Positions 1 through 7,575 of a stretch of DNA of 49,425 bases are shown piece by piece. This DNA is from Muribaculaceae bacterium. GTDB taxonomy: Bacteria > Bacteroidota > Bacteroidia > Bacteroidales > Muribaculaceae. The stretch spans positions 1 to 49,425 of the forward strand of contig VSPN01000014.1 of the NCBI GenBank assembly GCA_009775355.1. Direction: 5' to 3'. Below the pieces are notes generated by a model. The model did no database searches and had not been told where the DNA came from. It saw only the letters and a list, made by a program, of their open reading frames with translations. Made by a program: the position numbers and the translations under genes. Within the stretch, counting starts at the first letter, position 1. Every line of letters begins with the position of its first letter.

Positions 1-2
1 CC

Positions 3-86
3 TCGGCCATTCCCGGCGTCCACCTCCTAAAAGCCCGCGCCACCGAAGGAAAGCGAACCCTCGCCACCCTCCTCGCCCGCAAATAA
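3..86 (+). CDS. C-terminal tail of a secreted protein, probably with a T9SS sorting domain (partial)
   Basis: An open frame runs in from the left edge and stops with TAA at 84-86, giving only 28 residues. The visible end contains IPGVHLLKARATEG and finishes in LLARK. This resembles the last strand of type A T9SS sorting domains, which commonly read roughly G-[VIY]-Y-[LV]-[LV]-[RK]-A followed by a short basic end. The next gene ends in a similar way (SGCYLARATF...FVKK). The rest of the protein lies outside the window, so its function cannot be given. The reading is an inference from a short tail. Confidence 0.55.
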   Translation, partial: SAIPGVHLLKARATEGKRTLATLLARK

Positions 87-109
87 CTCCCCTCCCGCTC
101 TCATACAAC

Positions 110-160
110 TCCTCCTGCAACTGCCGGCCCCACTGTCGGCAGCTACAGGAGGATTGTTTA
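110..160 (+). terminator. Intrinsic terminator after the partial gene
   Basis: TCCTCCTG (110-117) pairs with CAGGAGGA (146-153), and CTGCCG pairs with CGGCAG inside it, giving an interrupted stem. It is followed by a T-rich run (TTGTTTATTTATGTTTT). It sits just downstream of the stop at 84-86. Confidence 0.7.
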
Positions 161-182
161 TTTATGTTTTGTAGCATATTTG

Positions 183-214
183 TTGACAAATGTTAATTGA
201 ATTGATTATCTTTG
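183..214 (+). promoter_or_regulatory. Bacteroidetes-type promoter for the gene at 307
   Basis: TTG at 183-185 and TATCTTTG at 207-214 are 21 bases apart. This fits the Bacteroidetes housekeeping promoter, a -33 TTG with a -7 TAnnTTTG. It would leave an untranslated leader of roughly 85 bases. Confidence 0.6.
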
Positions 215-306
215 CAATGCGGTAGGCGAAATTTGTCATTAGCTATTGCAAAGTGAAATTGTTCGGTTGACCGGTATTTCCGGCACAATTTAAATTTAAA
301 TAACAA

Positions 307-1224
307 ATGAAAAAATTTGGAATTCTATTTACAGGATTGGTTGTTGTCATGTCGACTTTGACAGCAAGTGCCGAGACCGAGGGTGAGAATGCCTATTCTA
401 AATTGTTTGAGGAGGGTAAGATCTGGAACGTGGTCGATGAGTATTATGATTACGTCACAGATGTAGTCTTCTATGTCGACAAGCAGGTCAGTATCAATAA
501 AACATGGAATGATGGCGATTATCTGGTGACGGAATTGAACTGCTTTGACATGCGTAACAATACGTCTTCTTTCCCCTCTTTGCTTGAGGAAAACAGAGCT
601 GTATATACCAAAGATTCCCGGAATTACCGCAAATGGATCGACTTTAACCTACGCAAGGGGGATCTTGTGCAGGTAGAGGATGGAGAAGACGGGATGGAAG
701 GTTTCGTCATCGGTTACTATTACGTGGTCAATGACGAGATAATCGATATCAGAGGTGTCAGCAGGAGAATATTGTCAATCGGATCAGAAAAAGATGGAAT
801 CCCGTTTACGTATTGGATCGAAGGCATCGGATCCGTGCATGAATGGGGTATGCTGGTCTATCCTGAGCCCACATGTTCTCCCTATTTGCGCAACCGCCAC
901 ATATCTTCCTGCTATGTAGACGACAAGTGCGTGTTTTCGTTCGAAGATCTTGAAGACTACATCTCGCGAAACGGAATTGAGACTGTCAGTGCTGACAATA
1001 CGAACAGAGGGCATATCTCCTGTAACGGCGGTTATCTGACTGTCAACGACTATACTGGAAATGTCACTATTGATGTCTATATGTCTGACGGAGCTTTGTG
1101 CTTGTCAAAGAGTGTGACCGACAATAATGCCATATCCATCTCCTCTCTTCCATCCGGATGTTATCTGGCCAGAGCCACTTTTCAGAACGGCTCTTCCGCA
1201 TCCCTGAAGTTTGTGAAAAAATAA
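307..1224 (+). CDS. Secreted protein of unknown function with a T9SS type A sorting domain
   Basis: The 305-residue product begins with a clear signal peptide: a basic start, a hydrophobic core over about residues 5-18 and a cleavage site near TASA. The early motif KLFEEGKIWNVV is common at the start of a family of Bacteroidales secreted proteins of unknown role. About the last 75 residues look like a T9SS C-terminal sorting domain, ending with LPSGCYLARATF and a basic FVKK tail. The protein would be exported by Sec, crossing the outer membrane through the T9SS to be released or anchored on the surface. The DNA is visibly richer in A+T than neighbouring pyrH and frr, so recent acquisition or fast divergence is possible. 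The gene has its own promoter and is not obviously in an operon with pyrH. Confidence 0.7.
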   Translation: MKKFGILFTGLVVVMSTLTASAETEGENAYSKLFEEGKIWNVVDEYYDYVTDVVFYVDKQVSINKTWNDGDYLVTELNCFDMRNNTSSFPSLLEENRAVYTKDSRNYRKWIDFNLRKGDLVQVEDGEDGMEGFVIGYYYVVNDEIIDIRGVSRRILSIGSEKDGIPFTYWIEGIGSVHEWGMLVYPEPTCSPYLRNRHISSCYVDDKCVFSFEDLEDYISRNGIETVSADNTNRGHISCNGGYLTVNDYTGNVTIDVYMSDGALCLSKSVTDNNAISISSLPSGCYLARATFQNGSSASLKFVKK

Positions 1225-1343
1225 TATCCCCCTCTCATATAGGACTGCTGGCCGCCGGGAATACATACATTTGTTCTCAGCGGCCACTTGACTTATGTTT
1301 GGACCGCATCTCACAAAAATTTCATAGTCTCGAAAATTATTCT

Positions 1344-1351
1344 TAACTTTG
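1344..1351 (+). promoter_or_regulatory. Putative -7 promoter element for pyrH
   Basis: TAACTTTG matches the Bacteroidetes -7 consensus TAnnTTTG exactly and ends 20 bases before the pyrH start codon. I see no convincing TTG at the right upstream distance, so the call rests on the -7 element and its position. Confidence 0.5.
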
Positions 1352-1371
1352 GTGAAAACAATGAAGACACA

Positions 1372-2082
1372 ATGAAATTCAAAAGAATATTACTTAAACT
1401 TTCGGGCGAATCTCTCGCCGCTGGGCAAGGTCACGGCATCGACACCGCACGCCTCAGCCAGTATGCCGCCCAGATCAAGGAAATGGTCGACGCCGGAGTC
1501 GAGATCGGCATCGTGATCGGCGGCGGAAACATATTCCGCGGCCTCTCCGGCGCTTCCGCAGGATTCGACCGCGTCAAAGGTGACCAGATGGGCATGCTCG
1601 CAACCGTCATCAACTCGCTTGCGCTCAATTCGGCACTTGAGGCCATAGGCCAGCCCTCGAAAGTGCTTACAGCCATAGGTATGTTCCCCATCGGCGAACA
1701 CTACTCCAAGTGGAAAGCCATAGAGACAATGGAGAAAGGTGGAGTGGCGATAATCTCATGCGGCACCGGAAACCCCTATTTCACTACCGATACTGGTTCC
1801 GCGCTCCGTGCCGTCGAGATCGAGGCCGACGTCATGCTCAAGGGCACACGCGTTGACGGCGTCTACACCGCCGACCCCGAGAAAGATCCATCTGCCGAGA
1901 AATTCGACACCATCAGCTACGACGAGGTGCTCGCCCGCGGCCTGAAAGTCATGGATCTCACCGCCACCGCCCTCTGCAAGGAGAACGACATGCCTGTTTA
2001 CGTCTTCAACATGGACGTCCCGGGCAATCTTCGCAAGGCCCTCGAAGGGGAACCCGTCGGAACTCTCGTCACCGCCCGCTGA
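1372..2082 (+). CDS. pyrH: UMP kinase
   Basis: The product phosphorylates UMP to UDP with ATP in the cytoplasm, as part of pyrimidine nucleotide synthesis. It is a hexameric member of the amino acid kinase family. Visible family features are the N-terminal LLKLSGESL, the glycine-rich GGGNIFRG near residue 53 and the late VDGVYTADPEKDP segment. The start is placed at the ATG at 1372, giving 236 residues, the usual length. The open frame extends 28 codons further upstream, but that stretch has no homology and lies over the promoter. frr follows after 38 bases; pyrH-frr adjacency is common in bacteria. Confidence 0.96.
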   Translation: MKFKRILLKLSGESLAAGQGHGIDTARLSQYAAQIKEMVDAGVEIGIVIGGGNIFRGLSGASAGFDRVKGDQMGMLATVINSLALNSALEAIGQPSKVLTAIGMFPIGEHYSKWKAIETMEKGGVAIISCGTGNPYFTTDTGSALRAVEIEADVMLKGTRVDGVYTADPEKDPSAEKFDTISYDEVLARGLKVMDLTATALCKENDMPVYVFNMDVPGNLRKALEGEPVGTLVTAR

Positions 2083-2120
2083 CGCCGCCCGTAGCAAACA
2101 ATCAAACACTCAATCATCAT

Positions 2121-2678
2121 ATGGAAGTAAAAGAATATCTACAGAACGCCGAAGACTCGATGCAGCTCGCAGTCGAGTATCTTGACGACACTCTGTCGCA
2201 CATCCGCGCCGGCAAGGCGTCTGCCCGTCTGCTCGACGGCATACGCGTCGACTATTACGGCTCACAGGCTCCGATCTCGAACGTGGCAAATATCTCCGTG
2301 CCCGATGCCCGGACCATCGCCATCACTCCGTGGGAGAAATCAATGTTCCGCGAGATCGAGAAAGCCATCATCAACTCCGAACTCGGCATAACCCCCGAAA
2401 ACAACGGCGAGGTCATCCGTCTCTGCATCCCGCCGCTGACCGAAGACCGCCGCAAGCAGCTCGTGAAGCAGAGCAAGGCCGAGGCCGAGACTGCGAAGGT
2501 ATCCGTGCGCAACGCGCGCCGCGAGGCGATCGAAGGTCTCAAGAAAGAGATCAAGAACGGCCTCAGCGAAGATATCGAGAAAGACGCCGAGGCAAGCGTG
2601 CAGAAGCTCCACGACCGGTTCATGAAGCAGATAGACGGCATATTCGCCGACAAGGAGAAAGAGATCCTCACAGTCTGA
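2121..2678 (+). CDS. frr: Ribosome recycling factor
   Basis: The 185-residue product is the normal length for RRF, which with EF-G splits post-termination ribosomes in the cytoplasm. Family features include the N-terminal helix with LSHIRAGKASARLLDGIRV, the middle domain containing YYGSQAPISNVANISVPD, and the C-terminal helices with LTEDRRKQLVKQ and a long charged coil. It follows pyrH by 38 bases and is probably cotranscribed with it. No unusual residues are seen. Confidence 0.96.
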   Translation: MEVKEYLQNAEDSMQLAVEYLDDTLSHIRAGKASARLLDGIRVDYYGSQAPISNVANISVPDARTIAITPWEKSMFREIEKAIINSELGITPENNGEVIRLCIPPLTEDRRKQLVKQSKAEAETAKVSVRNARREAIEGLKKEIKNGLSEDIEKDAEASVQKLHDRFMKQIDGIFADKEKEILTV

Positions 2679-2708
2679 TTCACCCTCGTTTCCCCTCTCC
2701 TGTCGCGT

Positions 2709-3701
2709 ATGGTCTCAGTCATCATTCCGGCCTACAATGCCGAGAAATACCTGCCCGAGGCAGTGGCAAGCGTCATCTCCCAGTCGTCGTCCGACTGGGA
2801 GTTGATACTTGTCGATGACGGATCGACCGATTCCACACCCGGACTCTGCGACTCTTTCGCCGCTTCCGATTCACGAATACGCGTCATCCACAAGCCCAAC
2901 GGCGGGCTCTCCGATGCGCGCAACCACGGCATAGAGGCCGCCAGTGGCGAATATCTCACTTTCCTTGACGCCGACGACGTTCTCGACCCCCGCTTTATAA
3001 GCCTGACGCTTAAGGCCGCCGCAGATACGGGCGCTCCGGTTGTGGCTGTGCCTTTCATCTCTTTTGAAAGTGGCTCTCCGTTCGGAGAGGCCGGCCACAA
3101 CGCCGGGAACTATAGCGTCGTGACCGTTCCCCCGTCGAAAGCCCTCGAACACGCGCTTTACCAGACTCCGCTCCCCCAGACCGGGTTTATTCCCGACAAC
3201 GCGGCATGGGGCAAGCTTTACGCTCGCTGCCTTTGGACGGAACTACGCTTTACAAAAGGAATCTGGTATGAAGACATGGACATATTCTACCGCCTATGGC
3301 TTCTGGCCGACAGCATGGCATATGTCGGGATCCCTCTCATCGGCTACCGCAGCCATCAGTCGAGCTATCTCCACACATTCTCACCTTCGCGTGTCGATGC
3401 GCTCGACGTCAGCGACCGCATGCTCGCCGCGCTCGCAGACAGCCCGGACCGGCGCGTCACCCCCGATGTCGTGAAGGCCGCCCGTGTCCGCCGTTTCGCC
3501 GCCCACTACAATATTCTTGCCCTTATTTATGCAAACCGCGCCTCTCTTCCCGCCGCCGAGACCCGGTGTCTCAAAGTCATAAGAGAGACCCGCGCCGAGG
3601 TAATCGCAAATCCGCATGCGCGTCTTCAGGACCGTGCCGGAGCACTCCTCGCATCTCTCGGTCCGTCCGCCATCCGTCTTGCCTCGCTTCTCCGCCGCTG
3701 A
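2709..3701 (+). CDS. Family 2 glycosyltransferase
   Basis: The 330-residue product starts with the family 2 pattern VSVIIPAYNAEKYLPEAVAS. It has VDDGSTDST near residues 35-43 and a DAD metal-binding motif at residues 87-89 within LTFLDADDV. A WYEDMD segment further on is typical of the acceptor and catalytic-base region. Such inverting enzymes use nucleotide-diphosphate sugars to build polysaccharide, O-antigen or other surface glycans at the inner face of the membrane. The donor and acceptor cannot be told from sequence. No transmembrane anchor is evident. The gene begins 30 bases after frr, so it may be read from the pyrH promoter, although the roles are unrelated. Confidence 0.88.
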   Translation: MVSVIIPAYNAEKYLPEAVASVISQSSSDWELILVDDGSTDSTPGLCDSFAASDSRIRVIHKPNGGLSDARNHGIEAASGEYLTFLDADDVLDPRFISLTLKAAADTGAPVVAVPFISFESGSPFGEAGHNAGNYSVVTVPPSKALEHALYQTPLPQTGFIPDNAAWGKLYARCLWTELRFTKGIWYEDMDIFYRLWLLADSMAYVGIPLIGYRSHQSSYLHTFSPSRVDALDVSDRMLAALADSPDRRVTPDVVKAARVRRFAAHYNILALIYANRASLPAAETRCLKVIRETRAEVIANPHARLQDRAGALLASLGPSAIRLASLLRR

Positions 3702-3748
3702 TACTGAATGAACGGAAGAGTATTTATGTTAAAAAACATCCTTTTTTA

Positions 3749-3780
3749 TTGCGCTTTTTTAAATATTTTACTTACTTTTG
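3749..3780 (+). promoter_or_regulatory. Promoter of the 2-oxoacid:ferredoxin oxidoreductase operon
   Basis: TTG at 3749-3751 and TACTTTTG at 3773-3780 are 21 bases apart, a good match to the Bacteroidetes -33/-7 pattern. The leader to the ATG at 3861 is about 75 bases. Confidence 0.6.
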
Positions 3781-3860
3781 TACCTGAAGTCTCTAACCTC
3801 TCTCTCTGGGCTCCGCATTCCCTCCGAGAGTAATATTTTAATAACCAAAAGAACACAATA

Positions 3861-4091
3861 ATGGCAAAAGTAAGAGGAGCGATCATTGTCAACGTCGAGA
3901 GATGCAAAGGATGCAATCTCTGCGTCGTTGCCTGTCCGACCAACACCTTGGCATTGCAGCCCAATGAAGTCAACGACCGTGGCTACCACTATGCCTACAT
4001 GGCCAATCCCGAATCCTGCACCGGATGCAGCTCATGCGCCTGGGTTTGTCCCGACGCCTGTATCGAGGTTTACCGCAAGGTCGAAAAGTAA
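3861..4091 (+). CDS. 2-oxoacid:ferredoxin oxidoreductase, delta (ferredoxin-like) subunit
   Basis: A 76-residue protein with two complete 4Fe-4S motifs: CxxCxxCxxxCP at residues 15-26 (CKGCNLCVVACP) and again at residues 53-64 (CTGCSSCAWVCP). It is the electron-carrying subunit of a four-subunit oxidoreductase. Electrons released when a 2-oxoacid is decarboxylated to its acyl-CoA pass through these clusters to ferredoxin. It is the first gene of a delta-alpha-beta-gamma operon. The substrate could be 2-oxoisovalerate (Vor type) or 2-oxoglutarate (Kor type); the delta subunit does not decide this. Confidence 0.9.
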   Translation: MAKVRGAIIVNVERCKGCNLCVVACPTNTLALQPNEVNDRGYHYAYMANPESCTGCSSCAWVCPDACIEVYRKVEK

Positions 4092-4135
4092 CTAATCTCT
4101 AACCAGTCTAATCACATCAAGAAAACACAATCCTT

Positions 4136-5221
4136 ATGAAAGAAGAGATAAGACTCATGAAGGGAAACGAGGCCATCGCCCATGCGGCAATCCGCTACGG
4201 CTGCGACGGTTATTTCGGATATCCCATCACTCCCCAGTCTGAAGTCCTCGAGACTCTCGAGGAGCTCATGCCCTGGGAAACCACCGGCATGGTAGTGCTT
4301 CAGGCTGAGTCGGAAGTCGCCGCGATCAACATGGTCTACGGAGGCGCTTCGACAGGCAAGGCTGTTATGACTTCATCATCCTCCCCCGGCATAAGCCTCA
4401 AGCAGGAGGGTATTTCATATATAGCGGCAGCTTCGCTCCCCGCTCTGATCCTCAACGTGATGCGCGGAGGTCCCGGCCTCGGCACAATCCAGCCCTCGCA
4501 GGCCGACTATTTCCAGGCCACCAAGGGCGGAGGCCACGGCGACTATCATCTCATAGTCCTCGCCCCCTCTACGGTGCAGGAGATGGTCGATTTCGTCGGC
4601 CTCGGCTTTGACCTCGCATTCAAATATACAAACCCCTGTATGATCCTCGCCGACGGTATCGTCGGCCAGATGATGGAGAAGGTCGTGCTCCCGGAGCAGC
4701 GTCCGCGCCGCACCGAAGAAGAGATCCGCCGCCAGTGTCCATGGGCTGCCGACGGTCGCAAGGATGGCAGAAAACGCAACGTCATCACTTCTCTCGAACT
4801 CGAATCTTCCAAAATGGAGGTGATCAACCACCAGCTTCAGGCCCGCTACCGCGAGATCGAAAAGAACGAGTGCCGCTGGGAAGAGATCGGTGTCGAAGAT
4901 GCTGACTACCTCATCGTTGCTTTCGGAACGATCGCCCGTATATCCGACAAGGCGCGTGAACTCGCCGCCGAAGAGGGAATAAAGATCGGAATCGTACGCC
5001 CCATCACTCTATGGCCCTTCCCCGAAGAGGCTGTGCGCAAGGCTGCACAGGGAAAGAAAGGCATCCTCGTGGTCGAGCTCAATGCCGGTCAGATGATCGA
5101 GGATGTGCGCCTCGCTGTCCATGACGCTCTCCCCGTAGAGCACTTCGGACGCCTCGGCGGAATCATCCCAAGCCCCGAAGAAGTTGTCAACGCCCTCAAA
5201 GAGAAAATCATCAACAAATAA
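4136..5221 (+). CDS. 2-oxoacid:ferredoxin oxidoreductase, alpha subunit (VorB/KorA type)
   Basis: The 361-residue product has the family start MKGNEAIAHAAIRYGCDGYF followed by GYPITPQSEVLE, a signature of the pyrimidine-binding alpha subunit. Later segments match the transketolase C-terminal-like domain (IGIVRPITLWPFPEEAV, GILVVELNAGQMIEDV). With the beta subunit it forms the thiamine diphosphate active site that decarboxylates 2-oxoacids and makes acyl-CoA. It follows the delta subunit by 44 bases. Bacteroidetes homologues are often annotated as 3-methyl-2-oxobutanoate dehydrogenase subunit VorB, but 2-oxoglutarate is an equally possible substrate here. Confidence 0.9.
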   Translation: MKEEIRLMKGNEAIAHAAIRYGCDGYFGYPITPQSEVLETLEELMPWETTGMVVLQAESEVAAINMVYGGASTGKAVMTSSSSPGISLKQEGISYIAAASLPALILNVMRGGPGLGTIQPSQADYFQATKGGGHGDYHLIVLAPSTVQEMVDFVGLGFDLAFKYTNPCMILADGIVGQMMEKVVLPEQRPRRTEEEIRRQCPWAADGRKDGRKRNVITSLELESSKMEVINHQLQARYREIEKNECRWEEIGVEDADYLIVAFGTIARISDKARELAAEEGIKIGIVRPITLWPFPEEAVRKAAQGKKGILVVELNAGQMIEDVRLAVHDALPVEHFGRLGGIIPSPEEVVNALKEKIINK

Positions 5222-5235
5222 TCACGCTCCAAGTC

Positions 5236-5997
5236 ATGAATATCGAAGAAATAATCAGAGAGGAAAACAAGGTTTACTGCAAACCTGAGCTGCTGGAGGA
5301 AGTGCACATGCACTACTGTCCCGGTTGTTCCCACGGCGTGATTCACAAACTTGTCGCCGAGGTAATCGCCGAAATGGGCATCACTGACCGCACTGTCGGT
5401 GTCTCCCCCGTAGGATGCGCCGTATTCGCATACAACTATATCGACGTCGACTGGATCGAGGCCGCACACGGCCGCGCGCCGGCTGTCGCAACAGCCGCCT
5501 CGCGCCTTTGGCCCGAGAACGTGCTCTTTACCTATCAGGGCGACGGCGACATGTCGGCCATCGGTACCGCCGAGTCAATACATGCCGCAAACCGTGGCGA
5601 GAATATCGTCATGATATTCGTCAACAACGCAATTTACGGCATGACAGGAGGGCAGATGGCTCCAACAACCCTCGTCGGCCAGAAGACCGCCACAACACCC
5701 TACGGACGCCGTGTAGACCTAAACGGTCATCCCCTTGAGATCACTAACCTCATGGCGATCCTCGACGGTACATGCTACGTTACACGTCAGGCCGTGCACA
5801 CTCCCGCTGCCGTGCGCAAGACCAAAGCCGCTCTCAAGAAGGCTTTCGAGAACGCTATCGCAAAGAAAGGCACATCTGTGGTTGAGGTCGTGGCCACCTG
5901 CAACAGTGGATGGAAACTCTCGCCCGAGCAGTCAAACAAGTGGATGGAGGAGAACATGTTCCCCAAATATCCTCTCGGTGATCTCAAAAATCAGTAA
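5236..5997 (+). CDS. 2-oxoacid:ferredoxin oxidoreductase, beta subunit (thiamine diphosphate-binding)
   Basis: The 253-residue product has the beta-subunit CPGCSHG motif near residue 28. The thiamine diphosphate/Mg motif starts with GDGDMSAIG near residue 99 and continues to the asparagine pair in FVNNAIYGMTGGQ. It holds the cofactor that attacks the 2-oxoacid. The length is typical for the short beta subunits of Kor/Vor enzymes, which are separate from the alpha and gamma chains, unlike the single-chain pyruvate enzyme. It starts 14 bases after the alpha subunit. Confidence 0.92.
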   Translation: MNIEEIIREENKVYCKPELLEEVHMHYCPGCSHGVIHKLVAEVIAEMGITDRTVGVSPVGCAVFAYNYIDVDWIEAAHGRAPAVATAASRLWPENVLFTYQGDGDMSAIGTAESIHAANRGENIVMIFVNNAIYGMTGGQMAPTTLVGQKTATTPYGRRVDLNGHPLEITNLMAILDGTCYVTRQAVHTPAAVRKTKAALKKAFENAIAKKGTSVVEVVATCNSGWKLSPEQSNKWMEENMFPKYPLGDLKNQ

Positions 5998-6017
5998 CCA
6001 AACCCGAATCAACTATC

Positions 6018-6554
6018 ATGAAAGAAGAAATTATCATAGCAGGTTTCGGCGGCCAGGGCGTGCTCTCAATGGGTAAGATTCTCGCTTACTCAGGTCTCAT
6101 GGATGACAAGGAAGTGACCTGGATGCCCTCTTACGGTCCCGAACAGCGAGGCGGAACCGCTAATGTCACCGTCATACTTTCCGACTCCAGAATCTCATCG
6201 CCCGTGCTCGACAAGTATGATATCGTAGTGGCTCTCAACCAGCAGAGTCTCGACAAGTTCGCACCCAAGGTGAAACCCGGCGGAACTCTCATCTACGATA
6301 CCAACGGCATTCACAACCGCCCCTCGCGCGATGACATCAAAATCTATCCCATCGACGCGATGGAAGCCACTCTCGAAATCGGAAACTCCAAGGCCTACAA
6401 CATGGTCGTGATGGGTGCGCTAATGAAAGCCATGTCATATAAACTCCCGATGGAAAACGTTATCAAGGGTCTGAAGAAGTCGCTCCCCGAGCGTCATCAC
6501 AAGCTCATACCCCTCAACGAGAAGGCCATCGAGAAGGGCGGTTCGCTCATCTGA
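6018..6554 (+). CDS. 2-oxoacid:ferredoxin oxidoreductase, gamma subunit
   Basis: The 178-residue product begins EIIIAGFGGQGVLSMGKILA, the standard start of the gamma (POR catalytic gamma domain) subunit. It also has PSYGPEQRGGTANVTV, another family hallmark. This subunit helps bind CoA and completes the four-subunit enzyme. It is 20 bases after the beta subunit and is the last gene of the operon, followed by a strong hairpin at 6582-6614. Confidence 0.92.
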   Translation: MKEEIIIAGFGGQGVLSMGKILAYSGLMDDKEVTWMPSYGPEQRGGTANVTVILSDSRISSPVLDKYDIVVALNQQSLDKFAPKVKPGGTLIYDTNGIHNRPSRDDIKIYPIDAMEATLEIGNSKAYNMVVMGALMKAMSYKLPMENVIKGLKKSLPERHHKLIPLNEKAIEKGGSLI

Positions 6555-6581
6555 TCGCCCATCGGCAAAAAACATGAAAAC

Positions 6582-6614
6582 AAAGGTCCCGCATCACTCG
6601 GATGCGGGACCTTT
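6582..6614. terminator. Strong hairpin terminator between convergent genes
   Basis: AAAGGTCCCGCATC (6582-6595) and GATGCGGGACCTTT (6601-6614) form a perfect 14-bp stem with a 5-base loop. The flanking A and T residues mean it can act in both directions. It separates the oxidoreductase operon (+) from the OmpA-family gene (-), whose stop is at 6635. Confidence 0.85.
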
Positions 6615-6634
6615 CTATGATTGTCTGTCTCGTG

Positions 6635-7339
6635 TCACTTAAGTGTGCCGGCCTCGGCCTGGCGGATCATCTCATCGTTGGCGGTGATATAGATCTCGAC
6701 GCGGCGGTTCTGCGCGCGTCCCTCGGCAGTTTCGTTCGATGCCACATAATCGGCCATGGGAACGCCCTTGGCTGTCATGCGGGTAGCCGATACGCCCTGG
6801 TTGGCGAGGAAGCTGAGCACAGCTGTCGCACGCTCGTTCGAAAGCTTGTCGTTAACGGCAAACGAACCTGTGTTGTCGGTGAATCCGAGTATCTGCACAT
6901 TGGTGTTGGCGTTCTGCTTCAGGTTGGAAGCGAAACGCGCCAGATGGGCCTTGGCCTGCTCGTTGATGGTGTATTTGCCTGTCGGGAACAGTATGCCACC
7001 CTCGAATGTCACACGGATAGACTTCAGACCGGTCGTGGTGTCGGTGGTCTCCTCTACCTTCGCGTTCTGCGCAAGCTCCTCTTCAAGCTGCTTTTTCTGT
7101 TTGTCCATGTGGTTGCCTATCAGGGCCCCGACTCCTGCGCCGACTGCCGCGCCGACACCTGCGCCGATTCCGGCTCCCTTGCCGCCGCCGATCAGAGCAC
7201 CTACGCCGGCGCCTACGGCTCCGCCGCCGCCGCCGCCGATCAACGCGCCTTTGCCGGTGTTGGTCATTGATGAACATGCTGTCCCCAGCAACATTGTGCC
7301 GCAGAGAAGCGCCACGCTCAATACTTTCAGAAATTTCAT
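6635..7339 (-). CDS. OmpA-family outer-membrane lipoprotein with glycine-zipper segment
   Basis: The 234-residue product has a lipoprotein signal ending LLGTAC, with the lipidated Cys at residue 22. A run of glycine-zipper repeats (residues about 30-75, GALIGGGKGAGIGAGVG type) follows, then a short charged coil, then an OmpA C-terminal domain. The last carries NVQILGFTDNTGS, LSNERATAVLSFL and GRAQNRRVEIYI, which include the Asp and Arg that bind diaminopimelate in peptidoglycan. It resembles YiaD-type proteins and probably links the outer membrane to the cell wall. It is a single gene, convergent with the oxidoreductase operon and divergent from the regulator at 7576. No clear promoter was seen. 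Confidence 0.88.
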   Translation of the reverse strand: MKFLKVLSVALLCGTMLLGTACSSMTNTGKGALIGGGGGGAVGAGVGALIGGGKGAGIGAGVGAAVGAGVGALIGNHMDKQKKQLEEELAQNAKVEETTDTTTGLKSIRVTFEGGILFPTGKYTINEQAKAHLARFASNLKQNANTNVQILGFTDNTGSFAVNDKLSNERATAVLSFLANQGVSATRMTAKGVPMADYVASNETAEGRAQNRRVEIYITANDEMIRQAEAGTLK

Positions 7340-7477
7340 CTCTTTTATAATTTTGGGTTAATATATCTGTTTTAGGCAGTCGGCATCATCAGAAAGTGAT
7401 CCGGATGCATCATGACTGTCTGCACTAATTATACAAACTATTTGCCGCAAGGTTTAATCCGTTTTTTTTGTTCTATT

Positions 7478-7510
7478 TTGTTGCGGTTTTCTCGGTTTTT
7501 ACTAACTTTG
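7478..7510 (+). promoter_or_regulatory. Promoter of the interrupted AraC-type regulator
   Basis: TAACTTTG at 7503-7510 is an exact -7 element, with TTG at 7478-7480 and again at 7481-7483 upstream (spacers of 22 and 19 bases). The leader to the ATG at 7576 is about 60 bases. Confidence 0.6.
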
Positions 7511-7575
7511 TGAATCCGGTCTCCATAAGCCGGTTTAGACCCCATCCCACAAAAAATGTTAATGATGGGGCCTTA

